From Scytonema hofmannii PCC 7110 (lineage in GTDB: Bacteria > Cyanobacteriota > Cyanobacteriia > Cyanobacteriales > Nostocaceae), in assembly GCF_000346485.2 (NCBI RefSeq), contig NZ_KQ976354.1, positions 4,181,436-4,245,435 on the forward strand: a stretch of DNA of 64,000 nucleotides. The letters are read 5' to 3'. The number at the start of each line of letters is the position of its first letter. Position 1 is the first letter of the stretch. Position numbers and translations under genes: made by a program. Below are positions 1-9,675 of the stretch, one piece after another. The notes below the pieces were generated by a model. That model was not told where the DNA came from and did not search any database. It worked only from the letters and a program-made list of their open reading frames with translations.

Positions 1-10
1 GAAATTGCCC

Positions 11-2209
11 ATGATTGTTGATTCTCACACTTACAAAACTCTTGGCGGTATAGGTGTATCTCGCTCCATCACTGAAGTGAAGTTGGACACAGCCTTGGAT
101 GAAATTTCCTTTTATTTGGACTCCCAGCGAGGAGGATTGCTTAAAAGCAGCTATGAATATCCAGGGCGATACAAAAGATGGGCGATTGGATTTGTAAATC
201 CACCACTAGAACTGACAACACGGGAGAGAGCTTTCAGCGTAAAAGCTCTAAACAATCGCGGCAAGGTGCTTCTACCCCTATTGTTGGTGCGTCTATCTGC
301 ACATTCCCAACTTCAAGAAGTCAAGCAAGACAGCGATTATATTACTGGATCTGTAAAGCCTGCCTTGCAATTGTTTGTAGAAGAAGAACGCAGTAAGCAA
401 CCTTCTGCGTTCACAGTGATTCGCGAAATTCTCCATGTTTTCTCTAGTCATGAAGACGAGCATCTAGGATTGTATGGGGCATTTGGCTATGATTTGTTAT
501 TTCAGTTTGAACCAATTCCAATGCGTCTGGAACGTCCCGCAGACCAACGGGATATAGTGCTTTATTTGCCCGATGAATTGGTTGTTGTTGACTACTATTT
601 GCAGCGTGCTTATCGAGTGCAGTATGAATTTGAAACAACAGAAGGCAATACCCAACATCTTCCACGTATAGGGGAATCAATTGACTACAGAGGTAAGCAC
701 CTTGTTCCAGCAAAAGCTTCCGACCATGCACCAGGAGAATATGCCAGTCAAGTAAAAGTAGCGCTAGATTATTTCCGGCGTGGAGATTTGTTTGAAGTGG
801 TTCCTTCGCAAAGCTTTTTTGAGTCCTGCGAACAACCACCCAGCCAACTTTTCCAAACCCTACAGCATATAAACCCCAGCCCTTATGGTTTTATCTTCAA
901 CCTTGGTGGAGAGTTTATCATTGGTGCTTCCCCAGAAATGTTTGTGCGGGTTGAAGGGCGGCGAGTAGAAACCTGCCCAATTAGTGGTACTATTACTCGG
1001 GGACAAGATGCCCTTGATGATGCCGAGCAAATTCGTCAACTCCTAAATTCAGGTAAGGAAGAAGCAGAGTTGACCATGTGTACTGACGTGGATCGCAATG
1101 ACAAATCCCGGATTTGCGAACCTGGATCCGTACAGGTGATCGGTCGCCGTCAAATAGAAATGTATAGTCACTTGATCCATACAGTGGATCATGTTGAGGG
1201 TTTGCTGCGATCGCAGTTTGATGCTTTGGACGCCTTTCTAACCCATACCTGGGCGGTGACAGTGACAGGCGCACCCAAGCGATCGGCAATGCAATTCCTC
1301 GAACAGCACGAACGCAGCGCCAGACGCTGGTATGGTGGAGCAGTGGGCTACCTCAACTTTAATGGTAACCTGAATACAGGATTAATTTTGAGAACCATTA
1401 GGCTTCAAGATTCAATTGCCGAGGTAAGAGTAGGAGCAACAGTTCTTTATGACTCTTTGCCATCAGCAGAAGAACAAGAGACAATGACAAAAGGTGCGGC
1501 ATTATTTGAAACAATTCGCCGTGCAAAGCAAGGAATCTCATCAAACAATTGCAAACGAGCAAAATTGAGCGCTTGTGTTCCAGATGTCGAACCCGGTAAG
1601 CGTATTTTACTTATCGATTACGAAGACTCATTTGTTCACACACTAGCCAACTACATTCGTCAAACTGGAGCAACAGTCACCACATTACGTCACGGCTTCT
1701 CAGAATCCCTCTTGGATATAGAGCGTCCGGACTTAGTTGTTTTATCTCCCGGTCCCGGTAAACCCAGTGATTTTAATGTACCAGACATGGTTCAAAGTTG
1801 CGTGCGCCGCAATATACCTCTGTTTGGAGTGTGTCTGGGACTACAAGGAATTGTTGAAGCCTTTGGAGGAGAACTCGGAGTTCTTCATTATCCCCAACAT
1901 GGTAAATCCTCAAGGGCGATCGTGACTGAACCAGATTCAGTTTTATTTAAAGGCTTACCCCAATCCTTTTCAGTAGGTAGATATCATTCTTTGTTTGCCT
2001 TACCACATCGGTTACCCGAACAATTGAAAGTAACAGCTATCTCAGATGATGAAACGATCATGGCAATTGAGCATCGATCGCTTCCTATAACTGCCGTGCA
2101 GTTTCATCCAGAATCTATTATGACTCTATCACAAGAAGTTGGTCTGGCAATCATCCAGAATGTAGTCCGTGCATATACTCAAATACAGAAGTTAGTGGTT
2201 AGTGGTTAG
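11..2209 (+). CDS. trpE/G: Anthranilate synthase, fused TrpE-TrpG
   Basis: This fused enzyme makes anthranilate from chorismate and glutamine, the first committed step of tryptophan synthesis. The N-terminal ~500 residues are the chorismate-binding TrpE part (motifs CPISGTITRG, DRNDKSRICEPGSV, TVTGAPKRSAM). A glutamine amidotransferase follows from about residue 530, with the Cys608 nucleophile in GVCLGLQ and the His699/Glu701 pair in QFHPES. The natural start is taken as ATG 11; a TTG six bases earlier is also in frame, and upstream sequence is outside the window. It is the first of six co-directional aromatic genes. The last codons (KLVVSG and TAG) lie inside a ttagtgg heptamer repeat. Fused TrpE/G is known in some bacteria, including cyanobacteria; the assignment is firm. 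Confidence 0.95.
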   Translation: MIVDSHTYKTLGGIGVSRSITEVKLDTALDEISFYLDSQRGGLLKSSYEYPGRYKRWAIGFVNPPLELTTRERAFSVKALNNRGKVLLPLLLVRLSAHSQLQEVKQDSDYITGSVKPALQLFVEEERSKQPSAFTVIREILHVFSSHEDEHLGLYGAFGYDLLFQFEPIPMRLERPADQRDIVLYLPDELVVVDYYLQRAYRVQYEFETTEGNTQHLPRIGESIDYRGKHLVPAKASDHAPGEYASQVKVALDYFRRGDLFEVVPSQSFFESCEQPPSQLFQTLQHINPSPYGFIFNLGGEFIIGASPEMFVRVEGRRVETCPISGTITRGQDALDDAEQIRQLLNSGKEEAELTMCTDVDRNDKSRICEPGSVQVIGRRQIEMYSHLIHTVDHVEGLLRSQFDALDAFLTHTWAVTVTGAPKRSAMQFLEQHERSARRWYGGAVGYLNFNGNLNTGLILRTIRLQDSIAEVRVGATVLYDSLPSAEEQETMTKGAALFETIRRAKQGISSNNCKRAKLSACVPDVEPGKRILLIDYEDSFVHTLANYIRQTGATVTTLRHGFSESLLDIERPDLVVLSPGPGKPSDFNVPDMVQSCVRRNIPLFGVCLGLQGIVEAFGGELGVLHYPQHGKSSRAIVTEPDSVLFKGLPQSFSVGRYHSLFALPHRLPEQLKVTAISDDETIMAIEHRSLPITAVQFHPESIMTLSQEVGLAIIQNVVRAYTQIQKLVVSG

Positions 2210-2262
2210 TAGTTTCTAATAACCAACAACTATTCACTATCCACTAACAACTATCAACTAAC
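2188..2262. repeat. Heptamer STRR between trpE/G and trpC
   Basis: Tandem and degenerate ttagtgg heptamers are followed by their inverted counterparts (ccactaacaac). The block spans the trpE/G stop codon and fills the 57-base gap to trpC. The inverted arrangement could fold into a hairpin. It belongs to the short tandemly repeated repetitive sequences known from heterocystous cyanobacteria. Confidence 0.75.
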
Positions 2263-2266
2263 ATTT

Positions 2267-3100
2267 ATGAATTATTCAGTTGGTGTTCGTCCGCGCCACA
2301 TTCTCGAAGAAATTGTGTGGTACAAAAGGCAAGAAGTTGCACAAATGCGTCAGGAATTGCCTTTAGTTTCTTTGCAACAACAATTAAGTACGGCTTCTAT
2401 AGTCAGAAATTTCTTGACGGCTTTGCGAGAAAACCCTTACCTACCTAGCGTGATTGCGGAGGTGAAAAAAGCATCTCCAAGCCGTGGCGTACTTCGTGCT
2501 GACTTCGATCCGGTAGCGATCGCACAAGCTTACGAACGAGGTGGAGCAGCTTGTTTGTCCGTTCTTACAGATTCCAAGTTCTTCCAGGGTAATTTTGATA
2601 ACTTGCGTAATATCAGGCAAAAAGTTGCACTGCCACTATTGTGTAAAGAGTTTATTATTGATATTTATCAAATTTATTATGCACGAGTGGCAGGTGCAGA
2701 TGCTGTATTATTGATAGCAGCCATTTTAACAGATGAAGAAATTCAGGATTTTGCGAGAGTTATCCATGACTTAGGAATGAAAGCTTTAGTAGAAGTTCAT
2801 ACCTTAGGTGAACTAGATAGAGTTCTAAAATTGGATAACATACGCTTAATAGGTATAAACAATCGCAATCTAGAAGATTTCACCCTCGATATTAAAACAA
2901 CCCAAAAACTGTCAGAGCAACGGCGATCGCAATTACAAAGCTATGGCATCACTCTTGTCAGTGAGTCTGGCTTATATACACCCGCCGATTTATCATTTGT
3001 AGCTGAAGTTGGTGCTCGTGCAGTACTCGTGGGAGAATCCTTAGTAAAACAAGCTGATATAGAGAAGGCTGTGCGAAGCCTGCTTAACAGTGACCAGTGA
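2267..3100 (+). CDS. trpC: Indole-3-glycerol phosphate synthase
   Basis: TrpC closes the ring of carboxyphenylaminodeoxyribulose phosphate to indole-3-glycerol phosphate. At 277 residues it has normal single-domain length. The TIM-barrel signatures are all present: the N-terminal HILEEIV helix, [10 protein letters not shown] with the catalytic Lys, CKEFIID, GINNRNL and SESGL. ATG 2267 lies just after the STRR block, with no strong Shine-Dalgarno, which suggests translation within the trp transcript. The final residues NSDQ and the TGA stop are read from a cagtgac repeat. Confidence 0.95.
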   Translation: MNYSVGVRPRHILEEIVWYKRQEVAQMRQELPLVSLQQQLSTASIVRNFLTALRENPYLPSVIAEVKKASPSRGVLRADFDPVAIAQAYERGGAACLSVLTDSKFFQGNFDNLRNIRQKVALPLLCKEFIIDIYQIYYARVAGADAVLLIAAILTDEEIQDFARVIHDLGMKALVEVHTLGELDRVLKLDNIRLIGINNRNLEDFTLDIKTTQKLSEQRRSQLQSYGITLVSESGLYTPADLSFVAEVGARAVLVGESLVKQADIEKAVRSLLNSDQ

Positions 3101-3143
3101 CCAGTAATCAGTGACCACTAACAACTAACAACTAACAAAATCA

Positions 3144-3962
3144 ATGGCTTCTATTTCCGAACGCTTTCAATCTTTAAGAAATCGCAATCAGTGTGCTTTA
3201 ATTCCTTTTGTGACAGCAGGAGATCCAGACCTGGAAACAACAAAAGAGGCTTTGCGCGTATTAGACAGGAATGGTGCTGACTTTATTGAATTGGGTGTTC
3301 CTTATTCCGATCCCCTTGCAGATGGTCCCGTTATTCAAGCGGCAGCGACTCGCGCTTTGTCTAAGGGAACTACACTAGAACAAGTGCTAGACTTAGTTGC
3401 AGAAGTTAGCCCTAGCCTGCAAGCACCTATTATTTTATTTACTTACTACAATCCTATTTTAAATTGGGGTATTAGGCCATTTTTAGCGCAAATTGCAAAT
3501 GTTGGAGCGCGGGGCTTAGTTGTTCCAGACTTACCTTTAGAAGAAGCAGAAGAGTTAATTAACACGGCTGCTGAATTTGGAATAGAAGTTATTTTGCTTG
3601 TGGCTCCTACAAGTTCCAAAGAAAGAATTAATGCGATCGCCCAATCTTCTAGAGGATTTATTTACCTTGTTAGTGTCACTGGTGTAACAGGTATACGTTC
3701 TCAAATTCAGGAGCGTGTAAAGCCGTTATTAGCGTCCATGCGAAGCGTAAGTGATAAGCCAATTGGCGTCGGCTTTGGTATTTCCGGCTCAGAACAAGCG
3801 CGTCAGGTTAAAGAATGGGGCGCAGACGCCGTGATTGTTGGTAGCGCTTTTGTGAAACGTTTAGCAACTGGTAATCCAGAAGAAGGACTCCAAGCAATTG
3901 AAGAACTTTGCAAAGAATTAAAAGCAGCGATAGCACCTGAATTGCTAATTGCTAATTGCTAA
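3144..3962 (+). CDS. trpA: Tryptophan synthase alpha subunit
   Basis: TrpA cleaves indole-3-glycerol phosphate to indole, which passes to TrpB through the alpha2-beta2 tunnel. The 272-residue TIM barrel shows [11 protein letters not shown], the catalytic Glu in [27 protein letters not shown] and GVTGIRS. It sits 43 bases after trpC and before trpB. Its C-terminal tail (LLIANC) and stop are read through an aattgct heptamer repeat, so the last few residues are probably not functionally constrained. Confidence 0.95.
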   Translation: MASISERFQSLRNRNQCALIPFVTAGDPDLETTKEALRVLDRNGADFIELGVPYSDPLADGPVIQAAATRALSKGTTLEQVLDLVAEVSPSLQAPIILFTYYNPILNWGIRPFLAQIANVGARGLVVPDLPLEEAEELINTAAEFGIEVILLVAPTSSKERINAIAQSSRGFIYLVSVTGVTGIRSQIQERVKPLLASMRSVSDKPIGVGFGISGSEQARQVKEWGADAVIVGSAFVKRLATGNPEEGLQAIEELCKELKAAIAPELLIANC

Positions 3963-3978
3963 TTGCTCATTAGCCACT

Positions 3979-4007
3979 GTACGGGCGCAAGGCATTGCGC
4001 TCCCTAC
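3979..4007. repeat. Dispersed hairpin repeat (gcgcaaggcattgcgc family)
   Basis: A palindromic element with the core gcgcaaggcattgcgc flanked by gta-ggg/ccc-tac arms sits between trpA and trpB. Other copies lie at 6633-6660, 15690-15717, 16528-16555, 22562-22589 (inverted), 26613-26640 and 55593-55620. Here it is followed by the pentamer-like repeat actccct. It would form a stem-loop in the trp mRNA. Confidence 0.8.
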
Positions 4008-4033
4008 TCCCTACTCCCTACTCCCTAACAAAC

Positions 4034-5272
4034 ATGGTAAGCATCTCAGATAAAAACATTGCAGCCGCATCTGTAGTTCCTGACTCTTTGGGAAGATTTG
4101 GACGTTTTGGGGGTAAATATGTCCCTGAAACCTTAATGCCTGCTTTAAGTGAATTAGAAGCTGCAGCAGCACAATATCGCAATGACCCAACTTTTCAAGC
4201 AGAATTAAACGAATTACTGCGCGATTATGTGGGTCGCCCCAGTCCTTTATATTTTGCCGAACGTCTGACAGCAAAATATACTAGACCCGATGGAACCGGA
4301 CCACAAATTTACTTAAAGCGTGAAGATTTAAACCATACAGGTGCTCATAAAATTAATAATGCTTTGGGTCAGGTGTTGTTGGCAAAGCGTATGGGCAAGC
4401 AGCGCATTATCGCTGAAACTGGCGCAGGTCAGCACGGAGTTGCAACTGCTACTGTGTGTGCTCGTTTTGGTTTGCAGTGCGCGATCTACATGGGTATCCA
4501 TGATATGCAACGCCAATCCCTTAACGTTTTCCGGATGAAGCTGATGGGAGCAGAGGTGCGTCCCGTTGCAGCTGGGACTGGAACCCTCAAAGATGCAACT
4601 TCTGAAGCTATCCGAGACTGGGTAACAAATGTAGAAACAACTCATTACATTTTAGGTTCTGTTGCTGGTCCTCATCCCTATCCAATGCTAGTACGCGATT
4701 TTCACGCTATCATTGGTCAAGAGACTCGCGCTCAATGTTTGGAGAAATGGAGCGGTCTTCCAGATATCCTTTTGGCTTGTGTGGGTGGTGGTTCTAATGC
4801 CATTGGGTTGTTCACTGAGTTTGTGAATGAACCATCTGTCCGTATCATTGGAGTTGAGGCAGCAGGTGAAGGTGTTAACACGGAGAAGCATGCAGCTACT
4901 TTAACACGAGGTCGAATTGGTGTGTTGCATGGTGCGATGAGCTACGTGTTGCAAGATGGCGATGGTCAGGTTGTGGAAGCCCATTCCATTAGCGCTGGTT
5001 TGGATTATCCTGGTGTAGGTCCAGAACACAGCTATCTTAAGGATCTCGGTCGTGCTGAGTACTACAGCGTAAGTGATTCTGAAGCTTTAGCAGCGTTCCA
5101 GCGTTTGTCTCAGCTAGAAGGAATTATTCCAGCTTTGGAAACCTCTCATGCGATCGCGTATCTTGAAACACTCTGCCCGCAGCTAAGTGGTAGCCCCCGA
5201 ATAGTGATTAATTGTTCGGGTAGGGGAGACAAGGACGTACAAACAGTTGCTAAAGTCATCAATCCCGCTTGA
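4034..5272 (+). CDS. trpB: Tryptophan synthase beta subunit
   Basis: TrpB is the PLP enzyme that condenses indole with serine to give tryptophan. From ATG 4034 the protein has 412 residues, the usual TrpB1 length. An upstream in-frame TTG at 3995 would add 13 residues read through intergenic repeats, so ATG 4034 is preferred. The PLP lysine motif [10 protein letters not shown], the glycine-rich phosphate loop GGGSNAIG and the C-terminal SGRGDKD are present. Known scytonemin clusters often carry tyrP between trpA and trpB; only a 71-base gap exists here. Confidence 0.95.
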   Translation: MVSISDKNIAAASVVPDSLGRFGRFGGKYVPETLMPALSELEAAAAQYRNDPTFQAELNELLRDYVGRPSPLYFAERLTAKYTRPDGTGPQIYLKREDLNHTGAHKINNALGQVLLAKRMGKQRIIAETGAGQHGVATATVCARFGLQCAIYMGIHDMQRQSLNVFRMKLMGAEVRPVAAGTGTLKDATSEAIRDWVTNVETTHYILGSVAGPHPYPMLVRDFHAIIGQETRAQCLEKWSGLPDILLACVGGGSNAIGLFTEFVNEPSVRIIGVEAAGEGVNTEKHAATLTRGRIGVLHGAMSYVLQDGDGQVVEAHSISAGLDYPGVGPEHSYLKDLGRAEYYSVSDSEALAAFQRLSQLEGIIPALETSHAIAYLETLCPQLSGSPRIVINCSGRGDKDVQTVAKVINPA

Positions 5273-5472
5273 TACTTATTTTAGATTTTACATTTTGGAT
5301 TTTGGATTGAGAAATGATGTTGACCCTCTCCCAAAGGCAGAGGGAATGAGGAAATTAGCTCCCTTCTCCCTTTGGGAGAAGGGTTGGGGATGAGGGCAAT
5401 TCATTTTTAATCCAGAATTGAAAATTTAAAATTCTTCTTCGCGACTGCATTCATCAAAAACCAGAATAAATT
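5273..5472. repeat. trpB-trpD gap with strong hairpin
   Basis: The 200-base gap contains a perfect 10-bp stem (cccttctccc at 5361-5370 with gggagaaggg at 5374-5383) and a 3-base loop, inside a ccctctccc/gagggagaag-type repeat. It could slow or partly terminate transcription within the operon. No U tract follows, so a classical terminator is not supported. Confidence 0.6.
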
Positions 5473-6606
5473 ATGGTAGCCTCAACACAATTGGCAAGTG
5501 ACAACATCACCGTCACACCCGAATCTCTCGATTTACCTGCTTTGCTCAAGCAACTGCTCGATAGGCGATCGCTTTCAGTCGATCAAGCCAGAGCGCTTAT
5601 GGAAGGTTGGCTGACAGATGCTATTTCTCCAGTACTATCTGGGGCAATTTTGGCAGCGATTCAAGCCAAAGGAGTATCTACAGAAGAGTTGGTAGGTATG
5701 GCTGGTGTCCTGCAATCCCAATCTTCTTCCCCCATTGCCCCTTGTCCCCAGAGGGGGCCGCACCTTCCCCATTCACCACTCCCTACTCCCTTAGTAGACA
5801 CTTGCGGAACGGGAGGAGATGGAGCTTCAACCTTCAACATCTCCACAGCCGTCGCCTTTGTTGTTGCAGCAGCAGGGGTAAAAGTTGCAAAGCATGGTAA
5901 TCGTTCGGCGTCCAGCAAGACTGGTTCTGCTGATGTGTTAGAGGCTTTAGGTATAAATCTTAGCGCCGATCCTCAGAAAGTCAAGTCCGCAGTCGATGAA
6001 GTCGGCGTAACATTCTTGTTTGCTCCTGGGTGGCATCCAGCACTCAAAGCAGTTGCTGCTATGCGAAAAACATTAAAAGTGCGAACTGTTTTTAACTTGC
6101 TGGGTCCTTTGGTCAATCCCATGCGACCAACAGGGCAAATTATTGGTGTGTGTGACCCAATGCTAGTAGAAACAATTGCGAAAGCTTTGTCAGAACTAGG
6201 AACTCGTCGTGCAATTGTAGTGTACGGACGGGAAAGGTTAGATGAAGCTGGGCTAGCAGATTTAAATGACTTGGCTGTACTCAAAGATCGAAGTGTCATT
6301 CCATCTGTACTTAGTCCGGAAGAACTGGGTTTAACTCCTGCGCCAACGGAAGCATTACGAGGAGGAGAAGTCCAGGAAAACGCAGAAATTTTAAAAGCGG
6401 TGTTACAAGGAAAAGGAACACAACCACAGCAAGATGTTGTGGCATTAAACGCAGCCCTAGCACTTTATGTGGGTGAAGCAATTGATGATGGAGCAACGGA
6501 TATTGCCACCGCAGCTGTAAAAGGTATTGCCCTTGCCAAGGAAGTTCTGCAAAGTGGTGAAGCTTGGAAAAAACTAGAACAGCTTGCGGAATTTTTAAAT
6601 CAGTGA
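5473..6606 (+). CDS. trpD: Anthranilate phosphoribosyltransferase
   Basis: TrpD transfers phosphoribose from PRPP to anthranilate. The PRPP site [35 protein letters not shown] and the metal-binding region are intact in 377 residues. About 25 residues between MAGVLQSQ and [10 protein letters not shown] (roughly residues 83-107) are Pro/Ser-rich and look like translated intergenic repeat, including the string actccctactccc. The frame is kept, so the enzyme may tolerate a longer surface loop. The stop TGA is part of a downstream cagtgaccgg repeat. Confidence 0.93.
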   Translation: MVASTQLASDNITVTPESLDLPALLKQLLDRRSLSVDQARALMEGWLTDAISPVLSGAILAAIQAKGVSTEELVGMAGVLQSQSSSPIAPCPQRGPHLPHSPLPTPLVDTCGTGGDGASTFNISTAVAFVVAAAGVKVAKHGNRSASSKTGSADVLEALGINLSADPQKVKSAVDEVGVTFLFAPGWHPALKAVAAMRKTLKVRTVFNLLGPLVNPMRPTGQIIGVCDPMLVETIAKALSELGTRRAIVVYGRERLDEAGLADLNDLAVLKDRSVIPSVLSPEELGLTPAPTEALRGGEVQENAEILKAVLQGKGTQPQQDVVALNAALALYVGEAIDDGATDIATAAVKGIALAKEVLQSGEAWKKLEQLAEFLNQ

Positions 6607-6660
6607 CCGGTGACCGGTGACCAGTGACCAGTGTAAGGGCGCAAGGCATTGCGCCCCTAC
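6604..6660. repeat. STRR plus hairpin repeat after trpD
   Basis: A gtgaccg/gtgacca heptamer tract at 6604-6632 abuts the trpD stop. It is followed directly by a copy of the gcgcaaggcattgcgc hairpin element (6633-6660). Together they fill most of the 93-base gap before the DAHP synthase gene. Confidence 0.75.
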
Positions 6661-6699
6661 TAACCACTCACTACTATCAAATTTAGAGGATAAACAATC

Positions 6700-7788
6700 A
6701 TGATTGTAATTATTAAGAATAATACACCTGTTGATGAAATTACTCGTATTAGTCAAGAATTGAGTGAAAATTGGGGAGTTACTGTAGAAAAAAGTGTCGG
6801 TCAGCATAAAGTGGTTCTCGGAATGATTGGTGAAACTGCAACTCTTGACCCAATGGTTATTCAAAATAGCAGCCCTTGGATCGAGCAAGTTTTGCGTGTT
6901 GAGAAACCTTTTAAGCGGGCGAGCCGACAATTCCGTCACGGACAACCAAGCGAAGTTGTTGTACCTACACCCAATGGTTCTGTCTGCATTGGCGAGCAAC
7001 ATCCTATTGTATTGATTGCTGGACCTTGCTCTGTTGAAAATGAAGCCATGATTGTAGAAACAGCTAAGCGGGTGAAGGCTGCGGGAGCTAAGTTTCTGCG
7101 TGGTGGTGCTTTCAAGCCTCGTACTTCTCCTTATGCCTTTCAAGGACACGGTGAGAGTGCTCTAGAGTTATTAGCAGCTGCTCGTGAAGCGACAGGTTTG
7201 GGTATCATTACAGAAGTTATGGATGCTGCTGATTTGGCTGCGATCGTTCGTGTTGCTGATGTGGTACAAGTTGGCGCTCGAAATATGCAAAACTTTTCTC
7301 TATTAAAGAAAGTAGGTGCTCAAGATAAGCCTGTACTGCTCAAGCGAGGAATGTCTTGCACAATTGATGAGTGGCTCATGGCAGCAGAATATATTCTGGC
7401 TGGTGGAAATCCAAATGTGATTCTTTGCGAGCGTGGGATCAGAACTTTTGATTCTAAATATGTTCGCAACACCTTAGATTTGTCTGTCATTCCAGTATTG
7501 AGACAGCTTACACACTTACCAATCATGATCGATCCCAGTCATGGTACTGGTAAGTCTGAGTATGTTGGCTCAATGGCGTTAGCAGCTATAGCAGCAGGTA
7601 CAGATTCTTTAATGATTGAAGTTCACCCCAATCCTGCTAAAGCACTTTCTGATGGACCCCAATCCCTCACTCCCGAAAAGTTTGATTGCTTGGTTCAGGA
7701 ATTGTCAGTTATTGGCAAAGTCGTTGGTCGTTGGTCTAATGAACAGACTTTCAAACCTTCCCGAAAGGAAGTAGGTGTTATGGTGTAG
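6700..7788 (+). CDS. aroG: 3-deoxy-7-phosphoheptulonate synthase (DAHP synthase)
   Basis: This enzyme condenses phosphoenolpyruvate and erythrose-4-phosphate, the entry step of the shikimate pathway. The 362-residue protein has a ferredoxin-like N-terminal domain of about 70 residues (IVIIKNNTPVDEI) before the barrel, as in the Thermotoga/Bacillus-type enzyme. Barrel motifs include LIAGPCSVEN, LRGGAFKPRTSPYAFQG, KRGMSCT and MIDPSHGTG. An RBS-like gagga lies about 10 bases before ATG 6700. It closes the trp operon; pairing with a dedicated DAHP synthase suggests demand for extra aromatic flux. Confidence 0.93.
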   Translation: MIVIIKNNTPVDEITRISQELSENWGVTVEKSVGQHKVVLGMIGETATLDPMVIQNSSPWIEQVLRVEKPFKRASRQFRHGQPSEVVVPTPNGSVCIGEQHPIVLIAGPCSVENEAMIVETAKRVKAAGAKFLRGGAFKPRTSPYAFQGHGESALELLAAAREATGLGIITEVMDAADLAAIVRVADVVQVGARNMQNFSLLKKVGAQDKPVLLKRGMSCTIDEWLMAAEYILAGGNPNVILCERGIRTFDSKYVRNTLDLSVIPVLRQLTHLPIMIDPSHGTGKSEYVGSMALAAIAAGTDSLMIEVHPNPAKALSDGPQSLTPEKFDCLVQELSVIGKVVGRWSNEQTFKPSRKEVGVMV

Positions 7789-8428
7789 AAGTTAAAAGTT
7801 AATTCTAACTTTTGATTTTGTACTTATTCCTAATTTGAAAGATTATGTAGGTAGGGCTAAAGCCCATCAATTTTAGCTTTTAGTAGGCATTGCCCACCCT
7901 ACAAAAATTCTTCCTAATTTAAATTAGACACTGTATTCCTGCTATAGGACTCCTATTTAATTTTTGAAATATACGTATGTAGGGCTAAAGCCCACCACAT
8001 AAAGCTTTTGGTGGTCTTTAGCCCTACATACCAAGATTTTTTGATAAATCATTTATGATTCCTAATATTGATACTTAATGAGTTAATTAAAGGTAGCGAT
8101 CGCGCTGTCTATTTTGCATTTTAAAATATATCTAAAAATTTGATAAATACATCAAAATAAATTTTATTGAATTTCTTGAATATTTTGTTTAAGTTTTATA
8201 TAGATAGTAGCGTGATTTACAGTTTGATTTGATTGCGTATACATCGTTTCAGAATCGGTGTGAGTGGATTTTACATGACAACGCAGTCTGCTTCTTAAAC
8301 CTCAAACTTCATTATTAATTTGAGCGATAAAAATAAGCAAAAACTTGTAAACAAGCAGACTATTTTTGTCTGCAGTGTTTACCATTGCTTCCGTGATTTC
8401 TAGTTCAAAAATAGGAGAATTATTCTCA
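7789..8428. other. 640-base intergenic with two palindromic elements
   Basis: There is no supported gene. It holds a palindrome at 7851-7902 (gtagggctaaagccca arms) and a related 120-base element at 7945-8064. After these the DNA is A+T-rich up to the ribosome site of the next gene. It probably contains the aroG 3' end and the promoter of the 8429 gene. A TTG-initiated 21-residue extension from 8366 into the next gene is not favoured. Confidence 0.5.
7945..8064. repeat. Palindromic MITE-like element, 'taggactcc' family
   Basis: The left arm begins taggactcctatttaattt, the centre is a gtagggctaaagccca palindrome, and the right arm ends atcatttatgattccta. Related copies occur at 10409-10500 and 61831-61952 with the same flanks but different central palindromes. 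The conserved flanks show that the repeat unit is larger than the hairpin. No coding capacity. Confidence 0.65.
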
Positions 8429-9502
8429 ATGGCAACTGAAAACACTTCTACCCAAAGTACTTCTAGTTCTGGGTTTTCACAATCTCCATTTGGTCGCTTG
8501 GGCGATGCTGTAGGCACTGAGAATTTACCAGGCTTTCCTGACGGTGGTGGTACTCAATCTGGCGGTGAGGGTGGCAACCAATTTGCTGGTGGTGGTGCGC
8601 CAGTGTCACCTTTCGATCAAATCAGATATAACATTGACCAGGCAATTTATAGCGCATTTCCTCCTGGTGGTACTCCTGATACCAACACCAGCATTAACAC
8701 TAGCACGTTAAACCCTTTCAATCAACCGTCAGGTGGTAGCAACCAGTCTGGTGGTGGAGAAGGCTCATCCTTTGGCGGTTTCAATCCGTTTGATCCTAGC
8801 TTTGGTAGCAACGTGAGCAACCAAGCTATCCAGGCTAGCAGTGGATCTGGTGGTGGTAGCACTGGCGGCTTTGGTGGTGGTGATAGTAACCAAACTGGTA
8901 GTCCTTTCGCGTCCAATCCACAAGCAAATCAAATAGATGCAACTCGTACCGATTTAAGTAACTTTGTTACTGCACAAGTCAACGGCGGTAACACTAACTT
9001 AATTGCAGAGCAAATAAGCTCTATAGTTAGCGGATTGGTTACTTCTTTAACGGGTAATACACCATCTTCAACTGTTGTACAAGAATCAGTACTAGTTGCT
9101 GAAGTTGTTACTCCTGCTGAAGAAAACATCGTCATTCCAACAGATGAAGTCGCAGCAGTAAATAACATCACAAACCAAACAGATATCTTCAACAGCAGCA
9201 TTGAAAATTCTTCTGTTGCAACCTTCAACGAATCTATTGCTGGTAGTAGTGTGACTTCTGGTTACCCAACTCAAGAAGAGTTCCTTGCAATCCTTAATGG
9301 TGGAGATTTAAATCTTCCTGACTATTTGTCTGATGACGCAAAAGCATATATCCAAGGTCGGGTTTCAACAATTAGCGGGAATATCGGACAGTACCAAGAA
9401 GCAGGTAGTTTATTTGCTGGTGGTAATCTATCTACTGATGGAAGTAATCCATTTAGTGGATCTGGTGCTCCATTTGGTGGTGGTAGTAACCCATTTGTCT
9501 AA
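8429..9502 (+). CDS. Gly/Ser/Asn-rich protein with NPF motifs (trio member A)
   Basis: No known family is recognised. ATG 8429 has a good ribosome site (aggag, 8413-8417) and gives 357 residues. The N-terminus ATENTSTQSTSSSG is not a Sec signal. Glycine/serine-rich tracts alternate with motifs such as NPFNQ, NPFDP, NPFSG and a terminal SNPFV. A central helical, less repetitive segment (LSNFVTAQVNGG through AEVVTPAEENIVIPTDE) separates them. No Cys is seen. Composition and motifs match the gene at 11113, so they are probably paralogues. A secreted or surface role, perhaps by type I export, is inference only. Confidence 0.75.
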   Translation: MATENTSTQSTSSSGFSQSPFGRLGDAVGTENLPGFPDGGGTQSGGEGGNQFAGGGAPVSPFDQIRYNIDQAIYSAFPPGGTPDTNTSINTSTLNPFNQPSGGSNQSGGGEGSSFGGFNPFDPSFGSNVSNQAIQASSGSGGGSTGGFGGGDSNQTGSPFASNPQANQIDATRTDLSNFVTAQVNGGNTNLIAEQISSIVSGLVTSLTGNTPSSTVVQESVLVAEVVTPAEENIVIPTDEVAAVNNITNQTDIFNSSIENSSVATFNESIAGSSVTSGYPTQEEFLAILNGGDLNLPDYLSDDAKAYIQGRVSTISGNIGQYQEAGSLFAGGNLSTDGSNPFSGSGAPFGGGSNPFV

Positions 9503-9521
9503 AGTTATAAATTGATACAAA

Positions 9522-9559
9522 AATGTTGGGTTCAATCATTTACTGAAGAACCCAACATT
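9522..9559 (+). terminator. Stem-loop after trio gene A
   Basis: A perfect 12-bp stem (aatgttgggttc at 9522-9533 and gaacccaacatt at 9548-9559) with a 14-base loop lies 20 bases past the stop. The run attattct follows. It is a plausible terminator, or an mRNA 3' stabiliser given the weak U tract. Confidence 0.55.
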
Positions 9560-9675
9560 ATTCTACAAGCTACTAGCCGTTATAAAGAATTGAAGAAGAA
9601 AGTCATAAACCTAGCTTGCATTATTCTCTCTAGTTCAGAAAAATTTTTGTTCTAACAATAGGAGGATTTTTGTTT

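Noticed and set aside
6595-7149. 184-codon minus-strand frame over the DAHP synthase gene
   Set aside because: It lies opposite a confident enzyme, its C-terminal part is translated STRR and hairpin repeat, and no domain is visible.
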